This document shows positions 40,038 through 48,322 of a stretch of 52,471 bases of DNA, piece by piece; within the stretch, counting starts at the first letter, position 1, and every line of letters begins with the position of its first letter. The position numbers and the translations under genes were made by a program. The stretch is from Patescibacteria group bacterium (lineage in GTDB: Bacteria; Patescibacteriota; Minisyncoccia; Minisyncoccales; RBG-13-36-15), in the NCBI GenBank assembly GCA_022574775.1, contig JACZRI010000005.1:1-52471 (forward strand), in the 5' to 3' direction. Below the pieces are notes generated by a model, which ran no database searches, was not told where the DNA came from, and was given only the letters and a program-made list of their open reading frames with translations.

Positions 40038-41254
40038 TGGGAACAATTGATTGGCAATTGAAAGTTCTAATGGAGGGAGTAGCCGAAATCTTACCGGCTG
40101 ATTCTTTAAAAGAGAAATTAGCCATTTCCAGAAAAGAACAAAGACCTTTAAGAGTAAAGCTGGGGGCCGATCCGACGGCCCCTGATTTGCATTTAGGGCA
40201 TGCAGTTGCTTTAAGGAAGCTCCGCCAATTCCAGAAATTAGGCCATAAAATCATAATTATCATCGGGGATTTTACTGCCCAAATTGGAGATCCATCTGGG
40301 AGGTTAAAGACAAGGCCTCATTTAACGAAAAAAGAAGTTATCTCGAATGCCAAAACTTATGTTAACCAACTTTCAAAGATACTTGATTCTGTTAAAACAG
40401 AAATAGTGTTCAATGGCAGTTGGTTGGAAAAGCTTACTTTAAGAGAAGTGATAAAATTGGCAGCTGTTTCGAGCGTCAGTAGGATGTTGGAAAGAGAGGA
40501 TTTCAAAAAAAGATACAAGAAAGGCATTGAAATTTCAATCCATGAGTTCTTGTATCCTTTATTGCAGAGTTACGATTCAGTAAAGATTAAAGCAGATGTT
40601 GAAATAGGAGGAATGGACCAAAAATTTAATCTGCTGGTAGGCAGAGATATTCAAGCAGCCTTTGACCAGTCCTCTCAATGCTGTCTTTTACTTCCTTTAC
40701 TGGAGGGAACTGATGGCAAGGAGAAGATGTCAAAGAGCTTGGGGAATTACGTTGGCTTAACCGATAAACCATCAGATATGTTTGGGAAGATAATGTCTCT
40801 TCCTGATAATTTAATGATAAAATATTTTAAGCTTTGCACTAATTTTGATGAAAAAACGATAAGAGAATTTGAAAAAAGTTTAGAGAAAAAAGAATTACAC
40901 CCAAAAGATCTTAAGACAAAATTAGCTTTTGAGATTGTGAGGATATATCATGGAAGAAAAAAAGCTGCAGAGGCTGCTGAATATTTCAAAACCGTTTTTC
41001 AAAAAAAGAAGCTTCCTCAAAAGATGCCAGAATACGCTATAAAGCAAAAGAAAGTAATTTTTTTGGCTCAATTGCTGATAAAATTTGGCTTGGCAAAAAG
41101 TAAAAGCGATGGGAAAAGATTAATTGAGCAGGGGGGAGTGAAAATGAATCAAAGAAAAGTAAAAGATATTAATCAAAAAATAGACCCCAAAAAACAAAAA
41201 GAGATAATTTTACAGGTTGGCCCCCGAAGGTTTGTGAAAGTTAAGTTCAAATAA
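40037..41254 (+). CDS. tyrS: Tyrosyl-tRNA synthetase
   Basis: Class I synthetase charging tRNA-Tyr, 405 residues. The HIGH motif reads APDLHLGHAVAL, followed by GDFTAQIGDPSGR; the KMSKS loop is EKMSKSLGNYVGL. The C-terminal S4 RNA-binding domain carries SKSDGKRLIEQGGVKMNQRKV. I prefer ATG 40037 (one nt overlap with the response regulator stop) over the TTG three nt earlier. Confidence 0.95.
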   Translation: MGTIDWQLKVLMEGVAEILPADSLKEKLAISRKEQRPLRVKLGADPTAPDLHLGHAVALRKLRQFQKLGHKIIIIIGDFTAQIGDPSGRLKTRPHLTKKEVISNAKTYVNQLSKILDSVKTEIVFNGSWLEKLTLREVIKLAAVSSVSRMLEREDFKKRYKKGIEISIHEFLYPLLQSYDSVKIKADVEIGGMDQKFNLLVGRDIQAAFDQSSQCCLLLPLLEGTDGKEKMSKSLGNYVGLTDKPSDMFGKIMSLPDNLMIKYFKLCTNFDEKTIREFEKSLEKKELHPKDLKTKLAFEIVRIYHGRKKAAEAAEYFKTVFQKKKLPQKMPEYAIKQKKVIFLAQLLIKFGLAKSKSDGKRLIEQGGVKMNQRKVKDINQKIDPKKQKEIILQVGPRRFVKVKFK

Positions 41255-41258
41255 ACTT

Positions 41259-41786
41259 ATGGCTTTGAAAGAAAAAATTACAGCTGATTTAAAAGACGCC
41301 TTAAAAGGAAAGAAAGAGCTTGAAGTTTCGGTTTTAAGAATGCTTTTGGCTGCTATTTTGAATAAAGAAAAAGAAAAACGGGCAAAATTAGCTAAAGAGG
41401 AAGAAGGACTGAAAGAAGAAGAATTAGCGAAAAAGAGCCAGCTTACCGATGAGGAAATGCTTGAGGTTGTTTCCTCGGAAGCAAAAAAAAGAAAAGAAGC
41501 TATTGAGGGGTTTTCCGCTCTAGGCGGACCCGCCTCGGACGGGGAGAAAGATAAAATAGAGAGGTTTATCAATAAAGAGAAGCAGGAATTAGAAATTCTT
41601 AAAGAGTATCTGCCAGAACAATTATCACAAGAAAAAATTAAAAAATTGGCTCAAGGAGCTATTGAAAAAGTCGGGGCTACCTCGTTAAAAGATATAGGAA
41701 AAGTAATGGCAGATCTTATGCCGAAAGTTCAAGGAAAAGCAGATGGAAATACGGTTTCTAAAATAGTCAAAGAATTTTTAAGTTGA
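41259..41786 (+). CDS. yqeY: GatB/YqeY domain protein
   Basis: A 175-residue protein of the YqeY/GatB-C-terminal family. The helical N-terminus ALKEKITADLKDALKGKKE and the C-terminal LGKVMADLMPKVQGKADG-like segment fit the family. It is thought to bind tRNA, with no catalytic site. Two surplus stretches are present: a Glu/Lys-rich region near residues 45-70 and about 12 residues near 85-96 (SALGGPASDG) coded by a palindrome. Confidence 0.85.
   Translation: MALKEKITADLKDALKGKKELEVSVLRMLLAAILNKEKEKRAKLAKEEEGLKEEELAKKSQLTDEEMLEVVSSEAKKRKEAIEGFSALGGPASDGEKDKIERFINKEKQELEILKEYLPEQLSQEKIKKLAQGAIEKVGATSLKDIGKVMADLMPKVQGKADGNTVSKIVKEFLS
41513..41547. repeat. In-frame palindromic insert in yqeY
   Basis: TCCGC-TCTAG-GCGGA followed by CCCGCCTCGGACGGGG, a GC-rich block in AT-rich coding DNA. 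Confidence 0.6.
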
Positions 41787-41794
41787 CAAATAAC

Positions 41795-41831
41795 AATAAA
41801 AGGTTCATAAAAAAACCACTTTTATTTTTTT
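41795..41831 (+). terminator. Terminator after yqeY
   Basis: AATAAAAG (41795-41802) pairs with CTTTTATT (41819-41826), with GGTT/AACC inside, and a T-run. Confidence 0.6.
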
Positions 41832-41870
41832 AAATTATATGATAGTATTTAAAGAGATTTCATCCTTGTT

Positions 41871-42341
41871 GTGATTGGAATTAATAATCTTACTACTACT
41901 TCTGTTAATGAAGAGTTTTTACAAAAGATTGTCAGAAAAGTTTTAAAAGGCGAGGGGGTAAAAGGCGAGATGGAGCTGTCCATTGCCCTTGTAGAATCTG
42001 CAAGAATAAGAGAGTTAAATAAAAGATATTTAGGAAAAGATAAAGTGACTGATGTGCTCGCTTTTGGCGAGAAGTATGAAGTAGGAAGTACGGAGAAGGA
42101 AAAGGGAATTAAGTCTCCCGGCCCATTTATTGAGTTAGGCGAAGTAATTATTTGCCCTCAACAAGTAAAAAAAAACGCGAAGAAATTCGGTTCTACTTTT
42201 GAAAAAGAACTAGCCAAAATTTTAATTCACGGAATCTTGCATCTTTTAAGCTATAACCATGAAAAATCAAGAGCCGAGGCAAAAAAAATGGAAAAAAAGG
42301 AACAAAATTATCTCTCAAGAGTCCTAGATTCTAAATTCTAA
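41871..42341 (+). CDS. ybeY: Endoribonuclease YbeY
   Basis: A 156-residue zinc-dependent endoribonuclease for 16S rRNA 3' end maturation and ribosome quality control. The zinc motif HGILHLLSYNH retains all three His, but the Gly and Asp of the usual HGxLHLxGYDH are Ser and Asn. It starts at GTG. It lies 4 nt before ftsA; the last residues LDSKF come from a CTAAATTCTAAAT-type simple repeat. Confidence 0.9.
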   Translation: MIGINNLTTTSVNEEFLQKIVRKVLKGEGVKGEMELSIALVESARIRELNKRYLGKDKVTDVLAFGEKYEVGSTEKEKGIKSPGPFIELGEVIICPQQVKKNAKKFGSTFEKELAKILIHGILHLLSYNHEKSRAEAKKMEKKEQNYLSRVLDSKF

Positions 42342-42345
42342 ATCC

Positions 42346-43554
42346 ATGCGAAGAAATACTCTAATTACTGGTGTTGATATTGGAACAGGTGGTATAAAGA
42401 TTCTTGCAGTAACGATAGGTGAAAAAGAATCAGATCCTGAAGTCTTAGGAATTACTCAAGCGCCTGTTTTGGGTGTTAGAAAAGGTACGGTGATTAATGT
42501 AGAGGAGGTCTCAAATAGTCTGCGATCTGCGCTGGAAGAATTTCAGGATGTAGTCGGTCAAAAAATCGATTCTGCAGTAATTAATCTTTCTGGAAGCCAT
42601 ATTTTCGTCACTCCTTCCAAAGGAGTGGTGGTTGTTTCTCGCGCTGATAAGGAAATTTCTCAAGAAGACATTGAAAGAGTTATGCAGGCTGCCCAGACTT
42701 TCTCGCTTCCGTCCAATAAGGAGATTTTAGAAGTTCTTCCAAAGGAATTCATTATTGACGGTGAAAAAGGGATAAAAGAGCCTCTTGGTCTTCAAGGGGT
42801 AAGGCTTGAGGTAGAAATTCTTGCTCTGGGCGGTTTTTCTCCTTATATTAAGAATTTAACCAAAGCAGTTTTAAATTCTGGCATTCAAATTTCTGATATT
42901 GCTATTTCTCCTTTGGCTTCTTCCAGGTCAATTTTAACTCCTAGGCAAAAAGAATTGGGAGTGGCGCTCTTGGATATCGGAGCTGGAACTTCAGGGCTAG
43001 CAGTTTTTGAAGAAGGGGATTTAATTCATACAACAATTTTCCCGGTGGGATCTGCGCATATTACCAATGATATCGCAGTCGGTTTAAAGACAGATATTGA
43101 TACTGCAGAAAGAATAAAAATAGAATTTGGTTCTTGCCTTTGGAAAGCATCAAAGAAAAAAGAGAAAATTAAGAAGATCGGCAAAAAAGAACCCTTAATG
43201 TTTTCTCAAAAGATGCTTGGGAATATCATTGAAGCCAGAATGTCCGAAATTTTTGACTTAACTAATAAAGAACTCAAAAAGATTTCTCGTCAAGGGAAGT
43301 TGCCTTCGGGCGTTGTGTTAACTGGTGGTGGAGTAAAATTACCAAGAATAGTAGAGTTTGCGAAAAAGGAATTAAAACTGCCATGTCAAATAGAATACCC
43401 TAGCGGGATCATTGGATTAGAGAAAGATCCTGCCCTATCTTTAGTATCTGGATTAGTTTTAAGAGGAATTGATTTGGAGGAGGACAGCCTTCCTTCTTTT
43501 CAAGGAGGATTTTTCTCTAAGTTTAAAAAAGTATTCAGAATTTTTATACCATAA
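42346..43554 (+). CDS. ftsA: Cell division protein FtsA
   Basis: Actin-like membrane anchor for the FtsZ ring, 402 residues. Phosphate-1 loop GVDIGTGGIKILAV, 1C-domain region, and the LDIGAGTSGLAVF phosphate-2 and VLTGGGVKLPRIVE adenosine motifs are visible. The C-terminus FFSKFKKVFRIFIP is an amphipathic helix typical of FtsA membrane targeting. ftsZ follows after 8 nt. Confidence 0.95.
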   Translation: MRRNTLITGVDIGTGGIKILAVTIGEKESDPEVLGITQAPVLGVRKGTVINVEEVSNSLRSALEEFQDVVGQKIDSAVINLSGSHIFVTPSKGVVVVSRADKEISQEDIERVMQAAQTFSLPSNKEILEVLPKEFIIDGEKGIKEPLGLQGVRLEVEILALGGFSPYIKNLTKAVLNSGIQISDIAISPLASSRSILTPRQKELGVALLDIGAGTSGLAVFEEGDLIHTTIFPVGSAHITNDIAVGLKTDIDTAERIKIEFGSCLWKASKKKEKIKKIGKKEPLMFSQKMLGNIIEARMSEIFDLTNKELKKISRQGKLPSGVVLTGGGVKLPRIVEFAKKELKLPCQIEYPSGIIGLEKDPALSLVSGLVLRGIDLEEDSLPSFQGGFFSKFKKVFRIFIP

Positions 43555-43562
43555 ACATTTCT

Positions 43563-44501
43563 ATGAATTCTAAAATTAAAGTAGTTGGAGTGGGAGGGTC
43601 TGGCTCTAATGCCATCTCGAGAATGATGAGATCTAAGATTCAGGGGGTTGATTTGATTTCCATTAATGCTGATTTGCAGGATTTAAATAAGGCTCAAGCC
43701 CATATTAAAATTGAGATTGGTAAAAAATTGACTGGAGGATTAGGGGCTGGAATGAATCCTAATGTTGGGAGATTGGCAGCAGAAGAAAATAGGGCAGACA
43801 TTGAAGAGGTTTTAAAAGATTCAGATTTAGTTTTTATTGCCTGTGGTTTGGGTGGTGGTTGTGGGACTGGAGCTGCCCCGGTGGTGGCAGAGATTGCAAA
43901 GAAGGGAGGCGCTTTGACTATTGCGGTAGTTACTAAACCCTTTTCTTTTGAAGGTAGTCCAAGAAAAAAAATTGCTGAAACTGGGTTAGAGGCTTTGAAA
44001 AACAAAGTTGATAGCCTGATGGTTATTCCGAACGACAAATTATTGAAGATTGCTAATGAAAAAATCTCGGTTTCTGCCGCTTTTTCGCTTTGTGATGAAA
44101 TTTTAAAGCAGGCTGTACAAGGCATTTCTGACTTAATTTCGCTTCCTGGTATTGTAAATGTTGATTTTGCTGATTTGAAGACCGTTATGGGAAATTCGGG
44201 GGCTGCTATCTTTGGAGTGGGAATAGGAAAAGGGGAAAATAGGGTTGAAGAAGCTGTTCATCTTGCCCTTCGCTCTCCGCTTCTTGAGGACATCCCTCTC
44301 ATGAAAGGAGGAAGGGCAGTTTTGATTAACGTGAGCGGGGGAAAAGATTTGGCTCTTTCTGAAATTCAAGATGCAGTGGAAATGATTAAGGCTGATTTGA
44401 ATCCTCGGGCAAAGTTGATTTTTGGAGCAGTTGAAGATAAGAAATTAAAAGAAGGAGAGATTAAAATTGCTATTTTTATCACTGGTTTTGAAAAAGGTTA
44501 G
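43563..44501 (+). CDS. ftsZ: Cell division protein FtsZ, short, variant signature
   Basis: Tubulin-like GTPase that forms the division ring, 312 residues. N-terminal VVGVGGSGSNAISRM, the T7 catalytic loop VNVDFADLKTVM and the interface helices are intact. The tubulin signature reads GGGCGTG (residues 97-103), with Cys100 where Thr is nearly universal. The protein stops right after the globular domain (IAIFITGFEKG), so the linker and the conserved C-terminal peptide that binds FtsA and other partners are missing. It is followed by comEC 9 nt later. Confidence 0.95.
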   Translation: MNSKIKVVGVGGSGSNAISRMMRSKIQGVDLISINADLQDLNKAQAHIKIEIGKKLTGGLGAGMNPNVGRLAAEENRADIEEVLKDSDLVFIACGLGGGCGTGAAPVVAEIAKKGGALTIAVVTKPFSFEGSPRKKIAETGLEALKNKVDSLMVIPNDKLLKIANEKISVSAAFSLCDEILKQAVQGISDLISLPGIVNVDFADLKTVMGNSGAAIFGVGIGKGENRVEEAVHLALRSPLLEDIPLMKGGRAVLINVSGGKDLALSEIQDAVEMIKADLNPRAKLIFGAVEDKKLKEGEIKIAIFITGFEKG

Positions 44502-44510
44502 AGTTTAATC

Positions 44511-46010
44511 ATGACTCCTTCTAAGGTTTTTTTGTATTTCTGTCTCTCTTTTGTTGGAGGGATTTTTTTAAGCTCAATTATTACACTTTCCCAGATTCTT
44601 ATACTGGGATTTTTAATTTCAGGAATTTTTTGTATTTCTGTTTTCTGGAGGTACAAAAAGATAGCGGTTTTTGGTTTTTGTTTGCTTTTTCTCGTTGGCG
44701 GCATCTTCCGACATCAATTAGCCGAGTCAAATGTTCTGAATTCTGAATTAAGATATCACAACGATAAAGAAGAAATTATTACTTTGGTTGGAATTGTGGC
44801 AAAAGAGCCTGATGTGAGAGAGAAAAGCATAAAATTGACCGTCAATACCGAAAATATTAGTCAGACAAATCAGTACGAGAACGGTTTCCGCGCTATTACT
44901 GGAAGGGTTTTGGTCACTACTTGGAGATACCCTGGATATCAATACGGAGATAAATTAAAAATTACTGGAAAATTGGAAACTCCTCCAAAGTTCGAGGATT
45001 TTAACTATAAAGATTATCTTAAAAAAGAGGGGATTTATTCAGTAATAGGTTTTCCAGAGATTGAGTTAATTGGTAAAAATCAAGGAAATTTAGTTTATGC
45101 CGGGATTTTGTCTTTTAAAAATAAATTGAGAGGGCAGATTTATAGTTATCTTAATCCTCCCCAAAGCTCAATTTTAGGAGCGATGCTTTTGGGCGATAAA
45201 AGAAAAATTTCAGAGGAATGGAAACAAAAATTAAACGTTGCAGGTGTAAGGCATATTACCGCTATATCCGGCCTCCACGTGACTATCTTAACTGTTATTC
45301 TCATGACTCTGTTAATTGGTCTTGGTTTTTGGCGTCAGCAGGCTTTTTATTTTACTATAATTTTCATCACGATTTTCATTATTATGACGGGTTTTCAACC
45401 CTCTGCCGTTCGCGCCGGAATAATGGGAGGACTTTTTCTTTTAGCTCAACACTTGGGAAGGCAGAATGTTTCTTATCGGGCTATTGTTTTTGCAGGAGCT
45501 GTAATGCTGCTGCAAAACCCTTTTCTCTTAACTTTAGATGTTGGCTTTCAACTTTCTTTTTTAGCGATGATGGGGATAATTTATTTTTTGCCAGTATTTA
45601 GAAATTTGCTAAAATTTATTCCCGTAGATAATATAAAAACCATTTTGGCAATGACATTTTCAGCCTATCTCTTTACCTTGCCAATTTTAATTTATAATTT
45701 CGGTTATATTTCTGTCGTTTCCCCAATTACCAATGTTTTAATCATTCCTTCTCTGTACTGGATTATGATTTTCGGATTTTTATTTGTTATTTTAGGAACC
45801 ATTTCACCTGTTTTGGGATGGATTCTTTCCTTTCCAGTCTGGATTTTATTAACTTATATTGTAAAAATTGTAGATTTGCTATCTGATCTTCCTTTAGCTT
45901 CCTTGGCATTCACCAATATTCACTGGATCTGGATTCTTATTTCTTATTTAGTTTTAGGCTCTTTCGCGTTCTATTTAGATAAAAAGAGCCGGTTTCCCTC
46001 AGCTTTTTAA
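44511..46010 (+). CDS. comEC: ComEC/Rec2 family DNA-uptake channel, no metallo-beta-lactamase domain
   Basis: A 499-residue polytopic membrane protein for passage of single-stranded DNA into the cytoplasm. An N-terminal DUF4131-like OB region follows three helices, and the competence domain has the characteristic VAGVRHITAISGLHVTIL. It ends in membrane helices; the C-terminal metallo-beta-lactamase domain seen in 700-800-residue ComEC is absent. Together with dprA it suggests DNA uptake. It lies 9 nt after ftsZ. Confidence 0.88.
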   Translation: MTPSKVFLYFCLSFVGGIFLSSIITLSQILILGFLISGIFCISVFWRYKKIAVFGFCLLFLVGGIFRHQLAESNVLNSELRYHNDKEEIITLVGIVAKEPDVREKSIKLTVNTENISQTNQYENGFRAITGRVLVTTWRYPGYQYGDKLKITGKLETPPKFEDFNYKDYLKKEGIYSVIGFPEIELIGKNQGNLVYAGILSFKNKLRGQIYSYLNPPQSSILGAMLLGDKRKISEEWKQKLNVAGVRHITAISGLHVTILTVILMTLLIGLGFWRQQAFYFTIIFITIFIIMTGFQPSAVRAGIMGGLFLLAQHLGRQNVSYRAIVFAGAVMLLQNPFLLTLDVGFQLSFLAMMGIIYFLPVFRNLLKFIPVDNIKTILAMTFSAYLFTLPILIYNFGYISVVSPITNVLIIPSLYWIMIFGFLFVILGTISPVLGWILSFPVWILLTYIVKIVDLLSDLPLASLAFTNIHWIWILISYLVLGSFAFYLDKKSRFPSAF

Positions 46011-46020
46011 AGAATTTCTG

Positions 46021-46050
46021 TTAAGAGCGCAGGATTCGAACCCTGCGCTC
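46021..46050. repeat. T-arm-like perfect hairpin
   Basis: GAGCGCAGG (46025-46033) pairs with CCTGCGCTC (46042-46050) around ATTCGAAC. It is the best copy of the T-arm-like repeat found at 10811-10840. It may also act as a terminator for comEC. Confidence 0.6.
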
Positions 46051-46056
46051 CTTCTG

Positions 46057-46065
46057 TGTTATACT
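46057..46065 (+). promoter_or_regulatory. Extended -10 box, leaderless
   Basis: TGT plus TATACT (46060-46065), six nt before the ATG at 46072. Confidence 0.5.
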
Positions 46066-46071
46066 AATAAA

Positions 46072-47232
46072 ATGAGAGAATCTTTGAAATTTCCAAATGG
46101 ATTTTTATGGGGAACATCCACTTCTGCCTACCAAATTGAGGGTGGAATTGAAAATAATGATTGGTTAAAAGTATATCCAGCAGGATTAGCTTGTGACCAT
46201 TATAATCGGTATGAGGAAGATTTTGATCTCATGAAAAAACTCAATCAAAATGCCTACCGTTTTTCTATTGAATGGTCAAGGATTGAGCCAGAAGAAGGAA
46301 AGTTTAATAAAAAAGAAATTGAGCGCTATTTTAAGATTTCGCAAAGTTTGAAATCACGGGGGATAGAAATAATGGTAACTCTGCATCATTTTACTCTCCC
46401 AGTTTGGCTTGCAAAAATTGGCGGGTTTTCAAATATAAAGTCTATTTTTTATTTTTCTCGTTTTGCTAAAAAGATTTTTTTAGAGTATCAAAATTCAGTT
46501 GATTTTTGGATAACGTTTAACGAGCCTTTAATTTATGCTTCCAAAGGTTATTTAGAAGGAGCTTGGCCGCCCCAAAAAAAGAATCTAATTTTATTTTTAA
46601 AAGTTTTGAAAAATCAAATTGCCAGCCATAAAAAAATTTATCAAGATTTTCATAATACAAAAAGTAATGCAAAAGTAGGAATTGCTAAAAATAATATTTA
46701 TTTTGAGCCGGCAAACAGAAAATCTCCTTTAGATAAATTTTCTGTTTTTTTAGCTCGCTATTTTTGGAACGAATATTTTTTAAATAGAATAGGGAATCGC
46801 TTGGATTTTATCGGTCTTAATTATTATTTTCACAATAAAATCAAATTTCCTTTTCTCAAAAGAAATGAAAACAAAGTGGTGAGCGACGTTGGGTGGGAGG
46901 TTTACCCTGAAGGTATTTATTATGTTTTAAAGGGGCTGAGAAGATATAACCTACCTATATATATTACAGAGAATGGTTTAGCGGATGAGAAAGATAAACT
47001 AAGAACAAATTTTATAAAAGATCACCTTTTTTGGATTCATAAGGCAATTCAGGAAGGAGTTGATGCAAGAGGCTATTTTCACTGGTCTTTAATGGATAAT
47101 TTTGAATGGGAAAAGGGTTTTGACCCGAAATTCGGTTTGGTAGAGATTGATTATAAAACTTTAGAAAGAAAACCCCGCCAGAGCGCATTTTATTACGCGC
47201 AGGTGTGCAAGAATAATTCTTTCATAAAATAA
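46072..47232 (+). CDS. Glycoside hydrolase family 1 beta-glucosidase-like
   Basis: A 386-residue retaining glycosidase of family GH1. N-terminal FLWGTSTSAYQIEGG, acid/base Glu151 in TFNEP, and nucleophile Glu300 in YITENG are present. It is shorter than typical GH1 enzymes (about 450). Substrate is unclear, a beta-glucoside or similar. No signal peptide, so it acts in the cytosol. The stop overlaps the next gene's ATG by one nt (TAATG). Confidence 0.92.
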   Translation: MRESLKFPNGFLWGTSTSAYQIEGGIENNDWLKVYPAGLACDHYNRYEEDFDLMKKLNQNAYRFSIEWSRIEPEEGKFNKKEIERYFKISQSLKSRGIEIMVTLHHFTLPVWLAKIGGFSNIKSIFYFSRFAKKIFLEYQNSVDFWITFNEPLIYASKGYLEGAWPPQKKNLILFLKVLKNQIASHKKIYQDFHNTKSNAKVGIAKNNIYFEPANRKSPLDKFSVFLARYFWNEYFLNRIGNRLDFIGLNYYFHNKIKFPFLKRNENKVVSDVGWEVYPEGIYYVLKGLRRYNLPIYITENGLADEKDKLRTNFIKDHLFWIHKAIQEGVDARGYFHWSLMDNFEWEKGFDPKFGLVEIDYKTLERKPRQSAFYYAQVCKNNSFIK

Positions 47233-48239
47233 TGCGAAAAATTTTGAAAATTTTTTCGAGGGTTTTAATACTGATATTCCTTATCATTTTAATCTTTCTC
47301 GCCTATCTTTTTATTGGAACTCCTCCGCAAGAAAAGGAACAGGCTTTTGGAGTTAATTTTTCCCAAAAACATGCTAAAGATTTAGGCCTTGATTGGAAAG
47401 AAACCTATTTGGCATTACTTGATGATTTGGGGGCAAAAAAATTAAAGGTAGCTGCGCACTGGGATTTACTTGAGCCCGAAGAAGAAAATTTCTACTTTGA
47501 GGACTTGGACTGGCAGATAAGGGAAGCTGAAAAAAGAGGAGCTAAAATTTTACTGGCCATTGGTATGAAAACTCCTCGTTGGCCAGAATGTCATCTTCCA
47601 GAGTGGGCAAAAAAATTAGAAAAGGAAAAACAGCAGGAAAAAATTTTAAAAATGCTGGAAAAAGTAGTTTTGAGGTACAAGGATTCTTCAGCCATTGAAT
47701 ACTGGCAGGTGGAAAACGAGCCCTTTTTCCGTTTCGGAGATTGCCTCTGGGTGGATAAAAGGTTTTTACAAAAGGAGATAGATTTGGTAAAATCTTTAGA
47801 TTCTTTGAAAAGGCCAATAATCATTACAGATACTGGCGAACTCTCTACCTGGATCACAGCAGCTAAAATGGGAGATAGGGCAGGCACTACTATGTATCGA
47901 AAGGTATGGGTTCGGCAAATCGGCCTTTATCTTTCCTATCCCTATCCACCGGCTTTTTACTGGAGAAGAGCCCGGATTATAAAGATGTTATTTGACAAGG
48001 AAGTAATGGTGGTTGAGCTTCAGGCAGAACCTTGGGGGCCAAAATTACTGTATGATTCTCCCTTGGAAGAACAGGAAAAGACTATGAATTTGGAGCAGTT
48101 TAAAAAGAATATTGAGTTTGCCAAAAAAACAGGCCTCAAAGAATTCTACTTATGGGGAGGGGAGTGGATTTATTGGATGAAGAAGGTTCAAAATAAGCCT
48201 GAAATATGGAATGAGGCCAAGAAGTTATTCGATTCTTAG
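47232..48239 (+). CDS. Membrane-anchored clan GH-A glycosidase-like protein
   Basis: A 335-residue protein with an N-terminal hydrophobic helix (residues 8-28) and a TIM-barrel that looks like a clan GH-A glycosidase. The acid/base candidate is Glu163 in the NEP motif (WQVENEP), and the nucleophile candidate is Glu262 or Glu266 in VVELQAEPWG. The family resembles GH5/GH42-like proteins, but the exact family is not certain. It sits outside the membrane, complementing the cytosolic GH1 enzyme encoded just upstream. Confidence 0.7.
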   Translation: MRKILKIFSRVLILIFLIILIFLAYLFIGTPPQEKEQAFGVNFSQKHAKDLGLDWKETYLALLDDLGAKKLKVAAHWDLLEPEEENFYFEDLDWQIREAEKRGAKILLAIGMKTPRWPECHLPEWAKKLEKEKQQEKILKMLEKVVLRYKDSSAIEYWQVENEPFFRFGDCLWVDKRFLQKEIDLVKSLDSLKRPIIITDTGELSTWITAAKMGDRAGTTMYRKVWVRQIGLYLSYPYPPAFYWRRARIIKMLFDKEVMVVELQAEPWGPKLLYDSPLEEQEKTMNLEQFKKNIEFAKKTGLKEFYLWGGEWIYWMKKVQNKPEIWNEAKKLFDS

Positions 48240-48251
48240 AAGTTTTACTCA

Positions 48252-48322
48252 CTTAAACATCTGAACATTTTAACATTTAGATATATTTGGATGTTTATAT
48301 GTTTATATGCTTAAATGCTAAT
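48252..48322. repeat. AT-rich degenerate repeat block
   Basis: Runs of AAACATCTGAACATTTTAAC and GATGTTTATATGTTTATATG type, with AAACATC/GATGTTT arms. Similar motifs occur at 10905-10925. It lies directly before the glycosyltransferase start. Confidence 0.5.
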
